This document shows positions 38,764-46,349 of a stretch of 52,477 nucleotides of DNA, one piece after another. This DNA comes from Mammaliicoccus stepanovicii (GTDB lineage Bacteria; Bacillota; Bacilli; Staphylococcales; Staphylococcaceae). The stretch is taken from the NCBI RefSeq assembly GCF_002902525.1, contig NZ_PPQZ01000019.1, forward strand, positions 1-52,477, read 5' to 3'. Position numbers and translations under genes: made by a program. Positions within the stretch are counted from its first letter, which is position 1, and each line of letters starts with the position of its first letter. Below the pieces are notes generated by a model. It saw nothing but the letters and a program-made list of their open reading frames with translations. It did no database searches and was not told the origin of the DNA.

Positions 38764-39666
38764 ATGAAATTTTTAACTTTTAAAATTAATGATACAACTT
38801 CTTATGGTGTGAAAGTAAAAAGAGAAGAAGCGGTTTGGGATTTACGTAAAGTGTTCCAAGACTTTGGTGAAGATCAATTTAATCCAAAAACACTATTAGA
38901 AGGTTTACAACAAAATATAAATATCGATTTCCAAGAAGCTGTTCGCAAAGCAGTTGTGAATGTTGAGGAATCACCTGATAAAGATAACTATAAATATAAT
39001 TTCCAAGATATCGAGTTTTTACCACCAGTAACGCCAACCAATAACGTTATCGCATTTGGTCGTAATTACAAAAAACATGCTGAAGAACTTAACAATGAAG
39101 TGAACAGTTTATATGTGTTTACAAAAGCAGCTTCATCATTAACTGGTGATAATGCTGAAATTCCTAATCATCAAGACATTACGGAACAATTGGATTACGA
39201 AGGTGAACTAGGCGTTGTTATAGGTAAAGCAGGAGAAAAAATCCCACGCGGACTAGCACTAGATTATGTATATGGCTACACAATCATTAATGATATTACG
39301 GATAGAGCTGCTCAGAAGGCACATGGTCAAGCATTCCTATCTAAATCATTAACTGGTGGATGCCCAATGGGACCTTATATTGTAACGAAAGATGAATTAC
39401 CGTTACCTGAAAATGTTAACATCGTTACTAAAGTTAATAATGAAATTAGACAAGATGGAAATACAAACGAAATGATTCTTAAAATTGATGAATTAATCGC
39501 TGAAATATCTAAATATGTAGCGTTACATCCAGGAGATATTATTGCAACAGGAACACCATCTGGAGTAGGTGCTGGTATGAACCCAGCGAAATATTTACAA
39601 CCAGGCGATGAAGTTAAAGTTACAATCGATGGTATTGGTACATTAACTACATTTATTAGTAAATAA
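38764..39666 (+). CDS. Fumarylacetoacetate hydrolase family protein
   Basis: A 300-residue FAH-fold enzyme. The N-terminal half is a divergent FAH N-domain, and the catalytic domain starts near residue 95 with [14 protein letters not shown]. Metal-ligand segments are [14 protein letters not shown] (two Glu) and [10 protein letters not shown] (Asp). The [11 protein letters not shown] loop near the C-terminus is typical. Relatives act as acylpyruvases, oxaloacetate decarboxylases or isomerases in aromatic breakdown, so the substrate is left open. AGAAGGAG lies before the start. The same position in S. aureus carries this family. Confidence 0.88.
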   Translation: MKFLTFKINDTTSYGVKVKREEAVWDLRKVFQDFGEDQFNPKTLLEGLQQNINIDFQEAVRKAVVNVEESPDKDNYKYNFQDIEFLPPVTPTNNVIAFGRNYKKHAEELNNEVNSLYVFTKAASSLTGDNAEIPNHQDITEQLDYEGELGVVIGKAGEKIPRGLALDYVYGYTIINDITDRAAQKAHGQAFLSKSLTGGCPMGPYIVTKDELPLPENVNIVTKVNNEIRQDGNTNEMILKIDELIAEISKYVALHPGDIIATGTPSGVGAGMNPAKYLQPGDEVKVTIDGIGTLTTFISK

Positions 39667-39680
39667 TATTAAATTAAGTT

Positions 39681-39725
39681 GACGCCCTTTTGAAATGAAA
39701 TTGATTTCAAAAGGGCGTCTTTTTA
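39681..39725 (+). terminator. Terminator of the FAH-family gene
   Basis: GACGCCCTTTTGAAAT pairs perfectly with ATTTCAAAAGGGCGTC around a 7-base loop, followed by TTTTT. Confidence 0.92.
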
Positions 39726-39802
39726 TTGAAGAAAAATATTAGATTTGAATAAAATGTGAACGGTGGAATAATTTTAATATATCTGAAATTACAAAAATAC
39801 AT

Positions 39803-39827
39803 ATAACATTCTCACATATGTTATAAT
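39803..39827 (+). promoter_or_regulatory. yisL promoter with overlapping inverted repeat
   Basis: TGTTATAAT (39819-39827) is a perfect extended -10 element. ATAACAT (39803-39809) and ATGTTAT (39818-39824) form an inverted repeat that overlaps the -10, a possible operator for an unknown regulator. Confidence 0.5.
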
Positions 39828-39868
39828 GCTAATGGATTCGAAATATTAATATTTGGGGGGAACTAAAT

Positions 39869-40213
39869 ATGATACATTTCCATATTTTTAGTTGGTTAGT
39901 GACAATCATTTTATTCTTTGTTGTTTATATGAAAGTTACAAACAAACCGGTACATATGGTTTTAAGATTGTTCATGGTATTTACTTTAATTTCTGGTTTT
40001 GTTATTTTTATACAAGCAATGGGCATTAATGGTATGTTATACGGTATTAAATTTATCCTTGGATTAGCAGTTTTAGGGCTAATTGAAGTTACAATTGCGA
40101 AAAAGAAAAAGAACAAAAACAGTCAAGGATTGTTAATTGCTACAGTAGTAGTAATGGTATTAACAATTTTACTAGGTAGCTACTTACCAATGGGCGTTTT
40201 ACACTTCGGTTAA
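39869..40213 (+). CDS. yisL: YisL-family membrane protein (DUF1516)
   Basis: A 114-residue membrane protein with four hydrophobic segments (about 5-22, 30-50, 56-72, 88-108) and a basic KKKKNKNS loop between the third and fourth. It fits the YisL/DUF1516 family found across Bacillus and Staphylococcus; function is unknown. A strong GGGGGGAAC ribosome site and an extended -10 promoter precede it, and a terminator follows, so it is a single-gene unit. Confidence 0.85.
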   Translation: MIHFHIFSWLVTIILFFVVYMKVTNKPVHMVLRLFMVFTLISGFVIFIQAMGINGMLYGIKFILGLAVLGLIEVTIAKKKKNKNSQGLLIATVVVMVLTILLGSYLPMGVLHFG

Positions 40214-40233
40214 AACAACATTGGAACCTTTAA

Positions 40234-40268
40234 CAAACTAAACGTTTTGACGTTTAGTTTGTTTTTTT
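40234..40268 (+). terminator. Terminator of yisL
   Basis: ACAAACTAAACG pairs with CGTTTAGTTTGT around a 7-base loop and runs into T residues. Confidence 0.88.
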
Positions 40269-40275
40269 ATGTAGA

Positions 40276-40340
40276 ATAGTTAATCTGCGAGATGGTGGAA
40301 GTCATGGAATAACGAGGCAGTTAATCCACGAAATGGTGTC
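40276..40340. repeat. Short 41-base-period repeat after yisL
   Basis: Two copies of a unit lie 41 bases apart: AATAGTTAATCTGCGAGATGG at 40276 and AACGAGGCAGTTAATCCACG spanning 40311-40330, aligned by GTTAATC at 40279 and 40320. The second copy contains TCATGGAATAAC and TCCACGAAATGG, matching the array at 49086. It lies in the 271-base gap between the yisL terminator and the amylase-like gene. Confidence 0.8.
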
Positions 40341-40445
40341 AAAATATTATTACTCACGTCATTTTATGTATGATTATATATTTTTGTACAAAATAGTTAA
40401 TTATGACAATTTAATGATGGGCTATCAGTTAAGTAAACGTTTTAG

Positions 40446-40451
40446 TATAAT
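40446..40451 (+). promoter_or_regulatory. Candidate -10 box of the amylase-like gene
   Basis: TATAAT lies 33 bases before the start codon. No good -35 is visible. AAGTAAACGTTTTAGT just upstream is a poor cre match (13 of 16), so catabolite control is not claimed. Confidence 0.45.
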
Positions 40452-40484
40452 GAAAGTAATAGCGCAGTAAAGAGGGTAAATGAT

Positions 40485-41927
40485 ATGAATAAATGGACAA
40501 AATTATTAATAAGTATATTGCTAGTTGCACCAATCTTTAGTAATTATATGTATGCTAAAGAAAAAGAATATGAGGATGTTAAATATCCGAGAATCTATAG
40601 TTTAGTTGTTGATCGTTTTATGAATGGGAATAATGACAATAATAAAATGATTAAAAATAATAACAAATCAAAAGATTTACCATTAGGTGGGGATTTTCAA
40701 GGTATAGAATCCAAAATAGATTATATACATGATATGGGGTTTAACACGATACATATTTCACCAGTCTTTTCTCATGAACAGAATGATTTTTTAGGTTATA
40801 AAGTTAAAAACTACGATAACATTGATTCTGTTTTAGGTGGAGAAAAAGCATTTAAATCATTCATCAATAAAGCACATAATAAAAAAATGAAAGTCATAGT
40901 TGATATGCCAGTGACGTATACTGATGAATTCAACGAATCAACGAATGGAGATTTAAACAAAATACAAAAATCATATTTTGGTAACGAAAAATTCATTGAT
41001 TTAAAAGATAGTAAGAATCAAGGCATTTATAAATCAAAAGTAAAAAAACTGATAGACAAATACCAAATTGATGGAATATCAATGAATATTATTCAAGATG
41101 GAATTGATGCGCAAACCTTTATCCCTGAAGGTGTGGATACGTATGGCATCATCAATAAGGATGGCATAAATGCTAAAAATTTCAAACACGTATCTAGTAG
41201 TGAAACAAGATCATCCATTCAAAATGGATTTAAAACTGTAAACACTAAAATTCCATCATATAACGAGAATAATGAGGTTCTTTTAGCTGATACTTGGTTT
41301 ACAGAAAGATTCACAAAATATGCAGCAGATGAAAATATGTTCCCAGGAACACGTATTAAGCAACTTATGGCGTATATGTGGGGATATAAAGGACCAGTTA
41401 TGATGAATTATGGAACTGAAATTGCTGTAAATGGATCTAATATAGAAACGATAAACCAATTACAAGACTTTAGAACAGATAAAGAAGTGATAGAATATCT
41501 TGAAAAAATATCAGATACTTTTAAACAGTATCAAGAACTGTACGAAGGTAGCGTTAAAGAAATTAAACATGATAAAGGAACCGACGTCCTGTATTATGAT
41601 ACAAATACAGTAGATTATATATTAAATATTAATGATACAAATAAATCTAAAAAAGTTACATTAACAGATAAACTAATTGAAGATAAAAAGATGCTCAGAG
41701 GACTAATAATCGGTGACAACATTAAAGAAAAAGATAATGAATTTCATTTAATAACAGATAGAGAAGAAAGTGAACTCTATGCAATAATTGATGAAAGAGG
41801 ACTAAATAATAGTTACTTCTATGCAGCAGCAATGGTCATTATTTTATTTGGATTATTTATATACTTAGTATCAAGAAGAAGTAAGAAAAGAAAACAAGAC
41901 AATGCAACATCAAACAAATATAAATAA
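40485..41927 (+). CDS. Membrane-anchored GH13 (alpha-amylase-like) protein with degenerate active site
   Basis: A 480-residue exported protein: signal peptide (about 1-24, ending YMYA), amylase-like barrel, one C-terminal membrane span (about 444-462) and a basic tail. GH13 origin is clear from RIYSLVVDRFMNGNNDN, LGGDFQGIESKIDYI and the late GPVMMNYGTEI. By eye alignment the catalytic positions are changed: nucleophile Asp to Asn201 (GISMNIIQD), acid/base Glu to Asp269 (LLADTWF) and third Asp to Asn284 (AADENMF), while the motif I His is Tyr145. It is likely a non-enzymatic cell-surface protein or one of altered activity. A related protein sits beside cdr in S. aureus. Confidence 0.85.
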   Translation: MNKWTKLLISILLVAPIFSNYMYAKEKEYEDVKYPRIYSLVVDRFMNGNNDNNKMIKNNNKSKDLPLGGDFQGIESKIDYIHDMGFNTIHISPVFSHEQNDFLGYKVKNYDNIDSVLGGEKAFKSFINKAHNKKMKVIVDMPVTYTDEFNESTNGDLNKIQKSYFGNEKFIDLKDSKNQGIYKSKVKKLIDKYQIDGISMNIIQDGIDAQTFIPEGVDTYGIINKDGINAKNFKHVSSSETRSSIQNGFKTVNTKIPSYNENNEVLLADTWFTERFTKYAADENMFPGTRIKQLMAYMWGYKGPVMMNYGTEIAVNGSNIETINQLQDFRTDKEVIEYLEKISDTFKQYQELYEGSVKEIKHDKGTDVLYYDTNTVDYILNINDTNKSKKVTLTDKLIEDKKMLRGLIIGDNIKEKDNEFHLITDREESELYAIIDERGLNNSYFYAAAMVIILFGLFIYLVSRRSKKRKQDNATSNKYK

Positions 41928-41929
41928 AA

Positions 41930-41979
41930 CATAATAAAAGAAGCCTTGGACATTATTGTCGGAGGCTTCTTTTATTATG
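41930..41979. terminator. Bidirectional terminator between the amylase-like gene and cdr
   Basis: CATAATAAAAGAAGCCT pairs with AGGCTTCTTTTATTATG, and the 16-base loop itself holds GGACATTATTGTC. A and T runs on both sides suit both convergent genes. Confidence 0.88.
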
Positions 41980-42004
41980 GCTATACAATTATATTATGAA
42001 CATT

Positions 42005-43336
42005 TTATTTACTTTGAGCTTTATATCCTATCATGTTGACGATATCTTTTGGACTTGAAAACGGAGGAGCATATGCTATTTCTACATCCCTTAAATCATC
42101 TACTGTTAATTCACCGATTATAGCAGTGGAAATGATATCAATTCGTTTATCTGCGCCGTCTTTTCCAATTGCACAAGCTCGTAAAATTTTGCGTGTTTCA
42201 TTCTCGAAATATACGCGAAGCGTGATTGGCTCAGCAACTGGGTAGTAACCAGCGTGTTGCTTTTGTGTTTGTTCAATCATTGTGTAGTTGTAATCACTGA
42301 GCTCGGATTCACTTATTCCAACACTACCTAGTGCATAATCAAATACTCGAACAATATTTGTACCTAACAATCCTTTAAATGACACTTTATCGTGAGGATT
42401 ATCTAAAGATAAATTTTCCGCAATTAATGATGCAGCTCTATGTGCGCCCCATGCGAGTGTAATAGAGGTGCGTTTTTTTGTGTGTCGATAAAAAGTTTCA
42501 ATAATATCACCGATAGCGTAAACATCATTTACATTCGTTTCAAAATATTCATTTACTGGAATGTAACCTTTATCATTTAATTTTAAAGATGATGTTTTTA
42601 ACCAATCACTATTAGGTTCAATCCCAACACCAGCGATTATGATATCAAAATCTTCAATATGACCAGACTTAAAAGTAACGGTTTTATCATTAATATTCGT
42701 TATTTCTTCATTTAATCTAAATGGAATGTCTCTCTTTTTAATTTCTTCGAATATAACTTGATTTAAATCATTGTCCATACTTTTATTGATTTGTTCACTA
42801 CGATGAATTAATGTCGTTTTAATACCGCGATAGTAGAAGTTTTCAAGAATTTCTAAACTGACATAACCAGTACCTATTATTAAAGCTTTTTGTACATGTT
42901 GTTCTTCGATGAATGATTCGATTCGATCGGTATCTTCAAGATTTCTTAATGTAAATAATCTATTAGACTCAAATGGTAATGTCCGAGCGCGACACCCAGG
43001 GCTTAATATAAGCTGATCATAATGATCAGTGAAAATATCACCAGTTTGATGATTTTTAACGGAAATTGTTTTATCCTGAGCATTTAAGGCAATAGCTTCA
43101 TGGTATGTTTTAACGGTAATGTCTTTTTTATTATTAAATTGTTCAGGTGTAGCTGAGAGCATTAAATCTCTATTATTTACAATGCCACCTAAATAATATG
43201 GGAGCCCACAATTTGCGAAACTCATATCTCTGTCTTTTTCGTATATTACGATTTCACTCTCTTTATCAAGTCTTCTAATTTGTGATGCAACAGTTGCACC
43301 ACCTGCAACTGCACCAATGACAATTATTTTATTCAT
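42005..43336 (-). CDS. cdr: Coenzyme A-disulfide reductase
   Basis: This NADPH-dependent flavoprotein keeps coenzyme A, the main low-molecular-weight thiol partner in staphylococci besides bacillithiol, in the reduced form. The 443-residue protein has the FAD fold IIVIGAVAGGATVASQI and single active-site Cys43 in SFANCGLPYYLGG. The NADPH fold is ALIIGTGYVSLEILENFY near residue 155, and YAPPFSSPKDIVNMIGYKA closes it. ATG 43336 is chosen because AAGGAG is eight bases before it, and only two before ATG 43342. It follows degV by five bases, indicating an operon. Confidence 0.94.
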   Translation of the reverse strand: MNKIIVIGAVAGGATVASQIRRLDKESEIVIYEKDRDMSFANCGLPYYLGGIVNNRDLMLSATPEQFNNKKDITVKTYHEAIALNAQDKTISVKNHQTGDIFTDHYDQLILSPGCRARTLPFESNRLFTLRNLEDTDRIESFIEEQHVQKALIIGTGYVSLEILENFYYRGIKTTLIHRSEQINKSMDNDLNQVIFEEIKKRDIPFRLNEEITNINDKTVTFKSGHIEDFDIIIAGVGIEPNSDWLKTSSLKLNDKGYIPVNEYFETNVNDVYAIGDIIETFYRHTKKRTSITLAWGAHRAASLIAENLSLDNPHDKVSFKGLLGTNIVRVFDYALGSVGISESELSDYNYTMIEQTQKQHAGYYPVAEPITLRVYFENETRKILRACAIGKDGADKRIDIISTAIIGELTVDDLRDVEIAYAPPFSSPKDIVNMIGYKAQSK

Positions 43337-43341
43337 ACTCA

Positions 43342-44187
43342 TTACTCCTTATAATAAAAGATTGCGACTGTGCCACTACCTGTATGTGAGCTTATAACTG
43401 GACCAATATTTGAAATGACAACTTGTTTAGGTGATAATGCTTCAAGCATTAATGATTTTAATTTTTCAGCTTCTTCTAAATCATCTGCATGTGTCATATA
43501 AATCGTTTCATTGGAAAAGTCATTATTTTCACTTTGCATTTTTTCGATAATGGCATGCCATAATTTTTTTGATCCTCGATATTTTTCTATTGGTACAAGC
43601 GCACCATCTTCTACATGTAAGAGTGGCTTAATATTAAGTAATGTACCTAAGAAGGCTTGACCTTTAGATAGACGACCACCACTTGCTAAATATTTCAAGT
43701 CTTTAACTGTAAAGAGGTGTCTAATTTTATTGAGTTTATCTTTAATAAATTGATCGATTTCTTCAAATGAATCTGTTACTTTTAATTGTTCATGGACATC
43801 GATTATCAATTTACCTAATCCCATAGAAGCGCTTTTCGTATCATAAATGGTTAAATCTAAATCCGGATAATCTTCTTTCACTTGTTCTTTTACTAAACAA
43901 GCAGTTTGGTAAGTTCCGCTTAAAGCACTGCTGAAAGCAAGGTAAATAGCTTGTTCTTTATTTGTTGCGATTTCTGTAAATACCTTTTTCATTTGATCCA
44001 TTGTAGCTTGATTGGTCTTGGGATGCTTATTTTCTTTAATTGCATTGAGTACTTCTTCATTAGAAATTTCATACTGGTCAATTTTATTGACGCCATCTAT
44101 AACAATGCCATATGGTAAAAAATATAAATCTAATTCTTTAATTTGTTCTAATGTTAAATCTGAACCACTGTCGACTACTAATCTCAT
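43342..44187 (-). CDS. DegV-family fatty-acid-binding protein
   Basis: A 281-residue DegV/FakB-like protein. The N-terminal VVDSGSDLTLEQI, the SSALSGTYQTA motif near residue 90 and GPVISSHTGSGTVAIFYY at the C-terminus carry the Ser, Thr and His that hold the fatty acid carboxylate. FakB proteins present exogenous fatty acids to FakA kinase in S. aureus; whether this one does is unknown. It lies between the Cof-type phosphatase and cdr on the same strand with short gaps. Confidence 0.88.
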   Translation of the reverse strand: MRLVVDSGSDLTLEQIKELDLYFLPYGIVIDGVNKIDQYEISNEEVLNAIKENKHPKTNQATMDQMKKVFTEIATNKEQAIYLAFSSALSGTYQTACLVKEQVKEDYPDLDLTIYDTKSASMGLGKLIIDVHEQLKVTDSFEEIDQFIKDKLNKIRHLFTVKDLKYLASGGRLSKGQAFLGTLLNIKPLLHVEDGALVPIEKYRGSKKLWHAIIEKMQSENNDFSNETIYMTHADDLEEAEKLKSLMLEALSPKQVVISNIGPVISSHTGSGTVAIFYYKE

Positions 44188-44200
44188 ATCGTAGGACTCC

Positions 44201-45013
44201 TTACATATTTAGTTCAAAATGTTTATTTAAGTATTTTCCGATACCGTCATTATTATTTGTGTCTGTTACATCATTTGCAATTTCCTTAAGTTCCGGAATG
44301 GCATTACCCATCGCAATACCGTAACTAGCAAATTGTATCATTTCATAATCGTTATCTTCGTCACCAAAAGCAATAATGTTATCATAATTAATGTTTAAAT
44401 AATCAGCGACATATTTAACGCCTTTTCCTTTGTTGATGCCTTTTTTAACAATTTCAATAACAGGAAATGGTGCACCCCAACGTCTATGTTCAATATGTTC
44501 AGCATAATATTTGCTTAAATGGCGTTTAATTCTTGGAATTTCATCCTCTTCAGCTTGAATTAATAAGCTAGTTGGTGATTCTGGTAACAATTTATCAAGC
44601 TGACCATATTGAACATTTGGATTACCCATACTGAATCCTTCGAATAATTCTTTGTCATAGTTGTTGATATATACTTGGTCTCTAACTTCAGCAATAATAT
44701 TTTTAATATTCAATGTTGAAATATCATTGAAAATTTTTGTAGCAATACGAGCATCTAACTTTTCATTCACTGATTTAAATTGATTATCTTTTGGGTGATG
44801 AATAACTGCACCGTTAAAATTGATTATCGGTGTATTCATATCCATAGCATTATAATAATCCACACTTGCACGATATGGTCTACCAGTTGAGATAATAATT
44901 TCATGACCTAAACTCTTTAAATATTGAAGTACTCGTTTAGTATATTGAGGAATATGTTTATCATCGTTTAATAATGTTCCATCTAAATCTAAACAAATTA
45001 AGTATTTTTCCAT
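44201..45013 (-). CDS. Cof-type HAD-superfamily phosphatase
   Basis: A 270-residue HAD hydrolase of the Cof (IIB) type. Motif I is CLDLDGTLLNDD (residues 7-18, nucleophile Asp), motif II ISTGRPYR (about 41), the motif III Lys lies in KKGINKGKGVKYV and motif IV is FGDEDNDYEMI. Members dephosphorylate small phosphorylated metabolites such as flavin or sugar phosphates; substrate unassigned. It heads a minus-strand run with degV and cdr and is divergent from sufT. Confidence 0.9.
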   Translation of the reverse strand: MEKYLICLDLDGTLLNDDKHIPQYTKRVLQYLKSLGHEIIISTGRPYRASVDYYNAMDMNTPIINFNGAVIHHPKDNQFKSVNEKLDARIATKIFNDISTLNIKNIIAEVRDQVYINNYDKELFEGFSMGNPNVQYGQLDKLLPESPTSLLIQAEEDEIPRIKRHLSKYYAEHIEHRRWGAPFPVIEIVKKGINKGKGVKYVADYLNINYDNIIAFGDEDNDYEMIQFASYGIAMGNAIPELKEIANDVTDTNNNDGIGKYLNKHFELNM

Positions 45014-45134
45014 ATCGAAAACTCCTTAGTGTTTGTTAATAAATATCTTATACTATAATATCATATCATTTTCTTTATCGAACGCTTTAAATTTGATATA
45101 TTATAAATAGTAACTTTTAGAATGAGGTGAAAAA

Positions 45135-45443
45135 ATGGAAGAAGAAATGAAAGATAGTATTTTAGGTGCATTAGAGAACGTTATTGACCCTGAGCTTGGC
45201 ATAGATATTGTAAACTTAGGTCTAGTATATAATGTTGATTTAGATGATGAAGGTTTATGTACTGTAGAAATGACATTAACTTCAATGGGTTGTCCATTAG
45301 GGCCACAAATTGTGGATCAAGTCAAAACTGCATTAGGTGAATTACCTGAAATTAAAGAAACAGAAGTAAATATTGTTTGGAATCCACCATGGAATAAAGA
45401 CAAAATGTCTCGTTATGCAAAAATTGCATTAGGTGTGAGTTAA
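45135..45443 (+). CDS. sufT: SufT/MIP18-family Fe-S assembly protein
   Basis: A 102-residue MIP18/PaaD-domain (DUF59) protein. The motifs DPELGIDIVNLGLVY (about 19-33) and the Cys in LTSMGCPLGPQI (about 55) identify it, with WNPPWNKDKMS at the end. In S. aureus SufT assists maturation of Fe-S proteins under high demand. GAGGTG precedes the ATG. It ends at a terminator shared with fnr, whose product would itself need an Fe-S cluster. Confidence 0.9.
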   Translation: MEEEMKDSILGALENVIDPELGIDIVNLGLVYNVDLDDEGLCTVEMTLTSMGCPLGPQIVDQVKTALGELPEIKETEVNIVWNPPWNKDKMSRYAKIALGVS

Positions 45444-45451
45444 TAGTAAAT

Positions 45452-45485
45452 AAAACCCAACTAAGTTCAGCTTAGTTGGGTTTTT
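45452..45485. terminator. Bidirectional terminator between sufT and fnr
   Basis: AAAACCCAACTAAG pairs perfectly with CTTAGTTGGGTTTT around a 5-base loop. It ends directly against the fnr stop codon, with T runs for the plus strand and A runs serving the minus strand. Confidence 0.9.
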
Positions 45486-46178
45486 CTATTCAATTCTGCA
45501 TATTGATAGCGGACAATTTTCGCAGTTAATTGATTTCTTTAGAAATTCTAAATCAAGTATAGTGATTCTTTTATGTTTAATTGAAATAATGTCTTTTTTC
45601 TTTAAGTTACTTAACATCCTATTGACACTTTCTCTCGTTACGTTACAGAAATTTGCTAGTTCATGATTAGTTAAATCAACATTGATATGTACTTTTGTTC
45701 CTTCATGAATACCATAAGTATTAGCAAGTTTAATTAATATAGAATAAAAGGCGCCAGTTTTCCCTAAAGTATAAATATCACGAATTTGATATTCATTTTT
45801 TTCGTTTTCATTCTGAACCCATAATAGCCATTCATATTTTAATACGTCGTCATCCAATATAGATTCTTCAAATTGTTTTTTAGGCAATCTATAAACGGTT
45901 GCACGTTCTTTAACTCTTGCTGAAAGGGTATGTGTTTTTCTTCCACAAAATAAAGTAGTTGAGCCGAATATACTATGATAGCCTAATAATTTTGTATTAA
46001 ATTCTTTTCCATCTTCCATTACGCGATGGGTGATGACTTTTCCTTCTGTTATGACGTAAATATGATTACACAAGTCTCCTGAATGGTATATATAGTTGTG
46101 AGCGTTAAATTGCATACGTTGACCATGAGCAATGATATATTCAATTACTGATGTCGATTCTGTGTAAATCGTTTGCAA
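45486..46178 (-). CDS. fnr: Fnr-type Crp/Fnr transcription factor with C-terminal Fe-S cysteines
   Basis: A 230-residue regulator with a cyclic-nucleotide-binding-like domain (residues about 15-110), a long dimer helix and a winged HTH (HELANFCNVTRESVNRMLSNL, about 180-200). The tail INCENCPLSICRIE holds Cys219, 222 and 227 in a CX2CX4C pattern, the same as Bacillus subtilis Fnr, whose [4Fe-4S] cluster senses oxygen. Asp134 in QIRDIYTLG is a candidate fourth ligand. The N-terminal cysteines of E. coli FNR are absent. TTG 46178 is chosen because AGGAAGTGATC, a near-perfect Shine-Dalgarno, stands seven bases before it; ATG 46196 has no ribosome site. S. aureus ArcR, as remembered, lacks this cysteine tail. 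Confidence 0.85.
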   Translation of the reverse strand: MQTIYTESTSVIEYIIAHGQRMQFNAHNYIYHSGDLCNHIYVITEGKVITHRVMEDGKEFNTKLLGYHSIFGSTTLFCGRKTHTLSARVKERATVYRLPKKQFEESILDDDVLKYEWLLWVQNENEKNEYQIRDIYTLGKTGAFYSILIKLANTYGIHEGTKVHINVDLTNHELANFCNVTRESVNRMLSNLKKKDIISIKHKRITILDLEFLKKSINCENCPLSICRIE

Positions 46179-46262
46179 AAGATCACTTCCTACCATCGTT
46201 TATTTAATTTTATTCTACCATAAAATGTCATCAAAAAGATTTTTAAATTTTATACTTTATAT

Positions 46263-46291
46263 TTGTCAAAGAAGGTCAAACGGTGTATAAT
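46263..46291 (+). promoter_or_regulatory. Sigma-A promoter of clpB
   Basis: TTGTCA (46263-46268) and TATAAT (46286-46291) are 17 bases apart, a near-consensus promoter overlapping the first CtsR box. Confidence 0.85.
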
Positions 46292-46316
46292 AAGCATATG
46301 GTCAAAGATAGTCAAA
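46264..46316 (+). promoter_or_regulatory. Two CtsR operators before clpB
   Basis: TGTCAAAGAAGGTCAAA (46264-46280) matches the CtsR site RGTCAAANANRGTCAAA except at the first base, and GGTCAAAGATAGTCAAA (46300-46316) matches at every position. They flank the -10 box, so CtsR binding would block transcription until heat shock. Confidence 0.9.
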
Positions 46317-46349
46317 CTATTGACCATCATTAAATAAGAGGTGATACAA

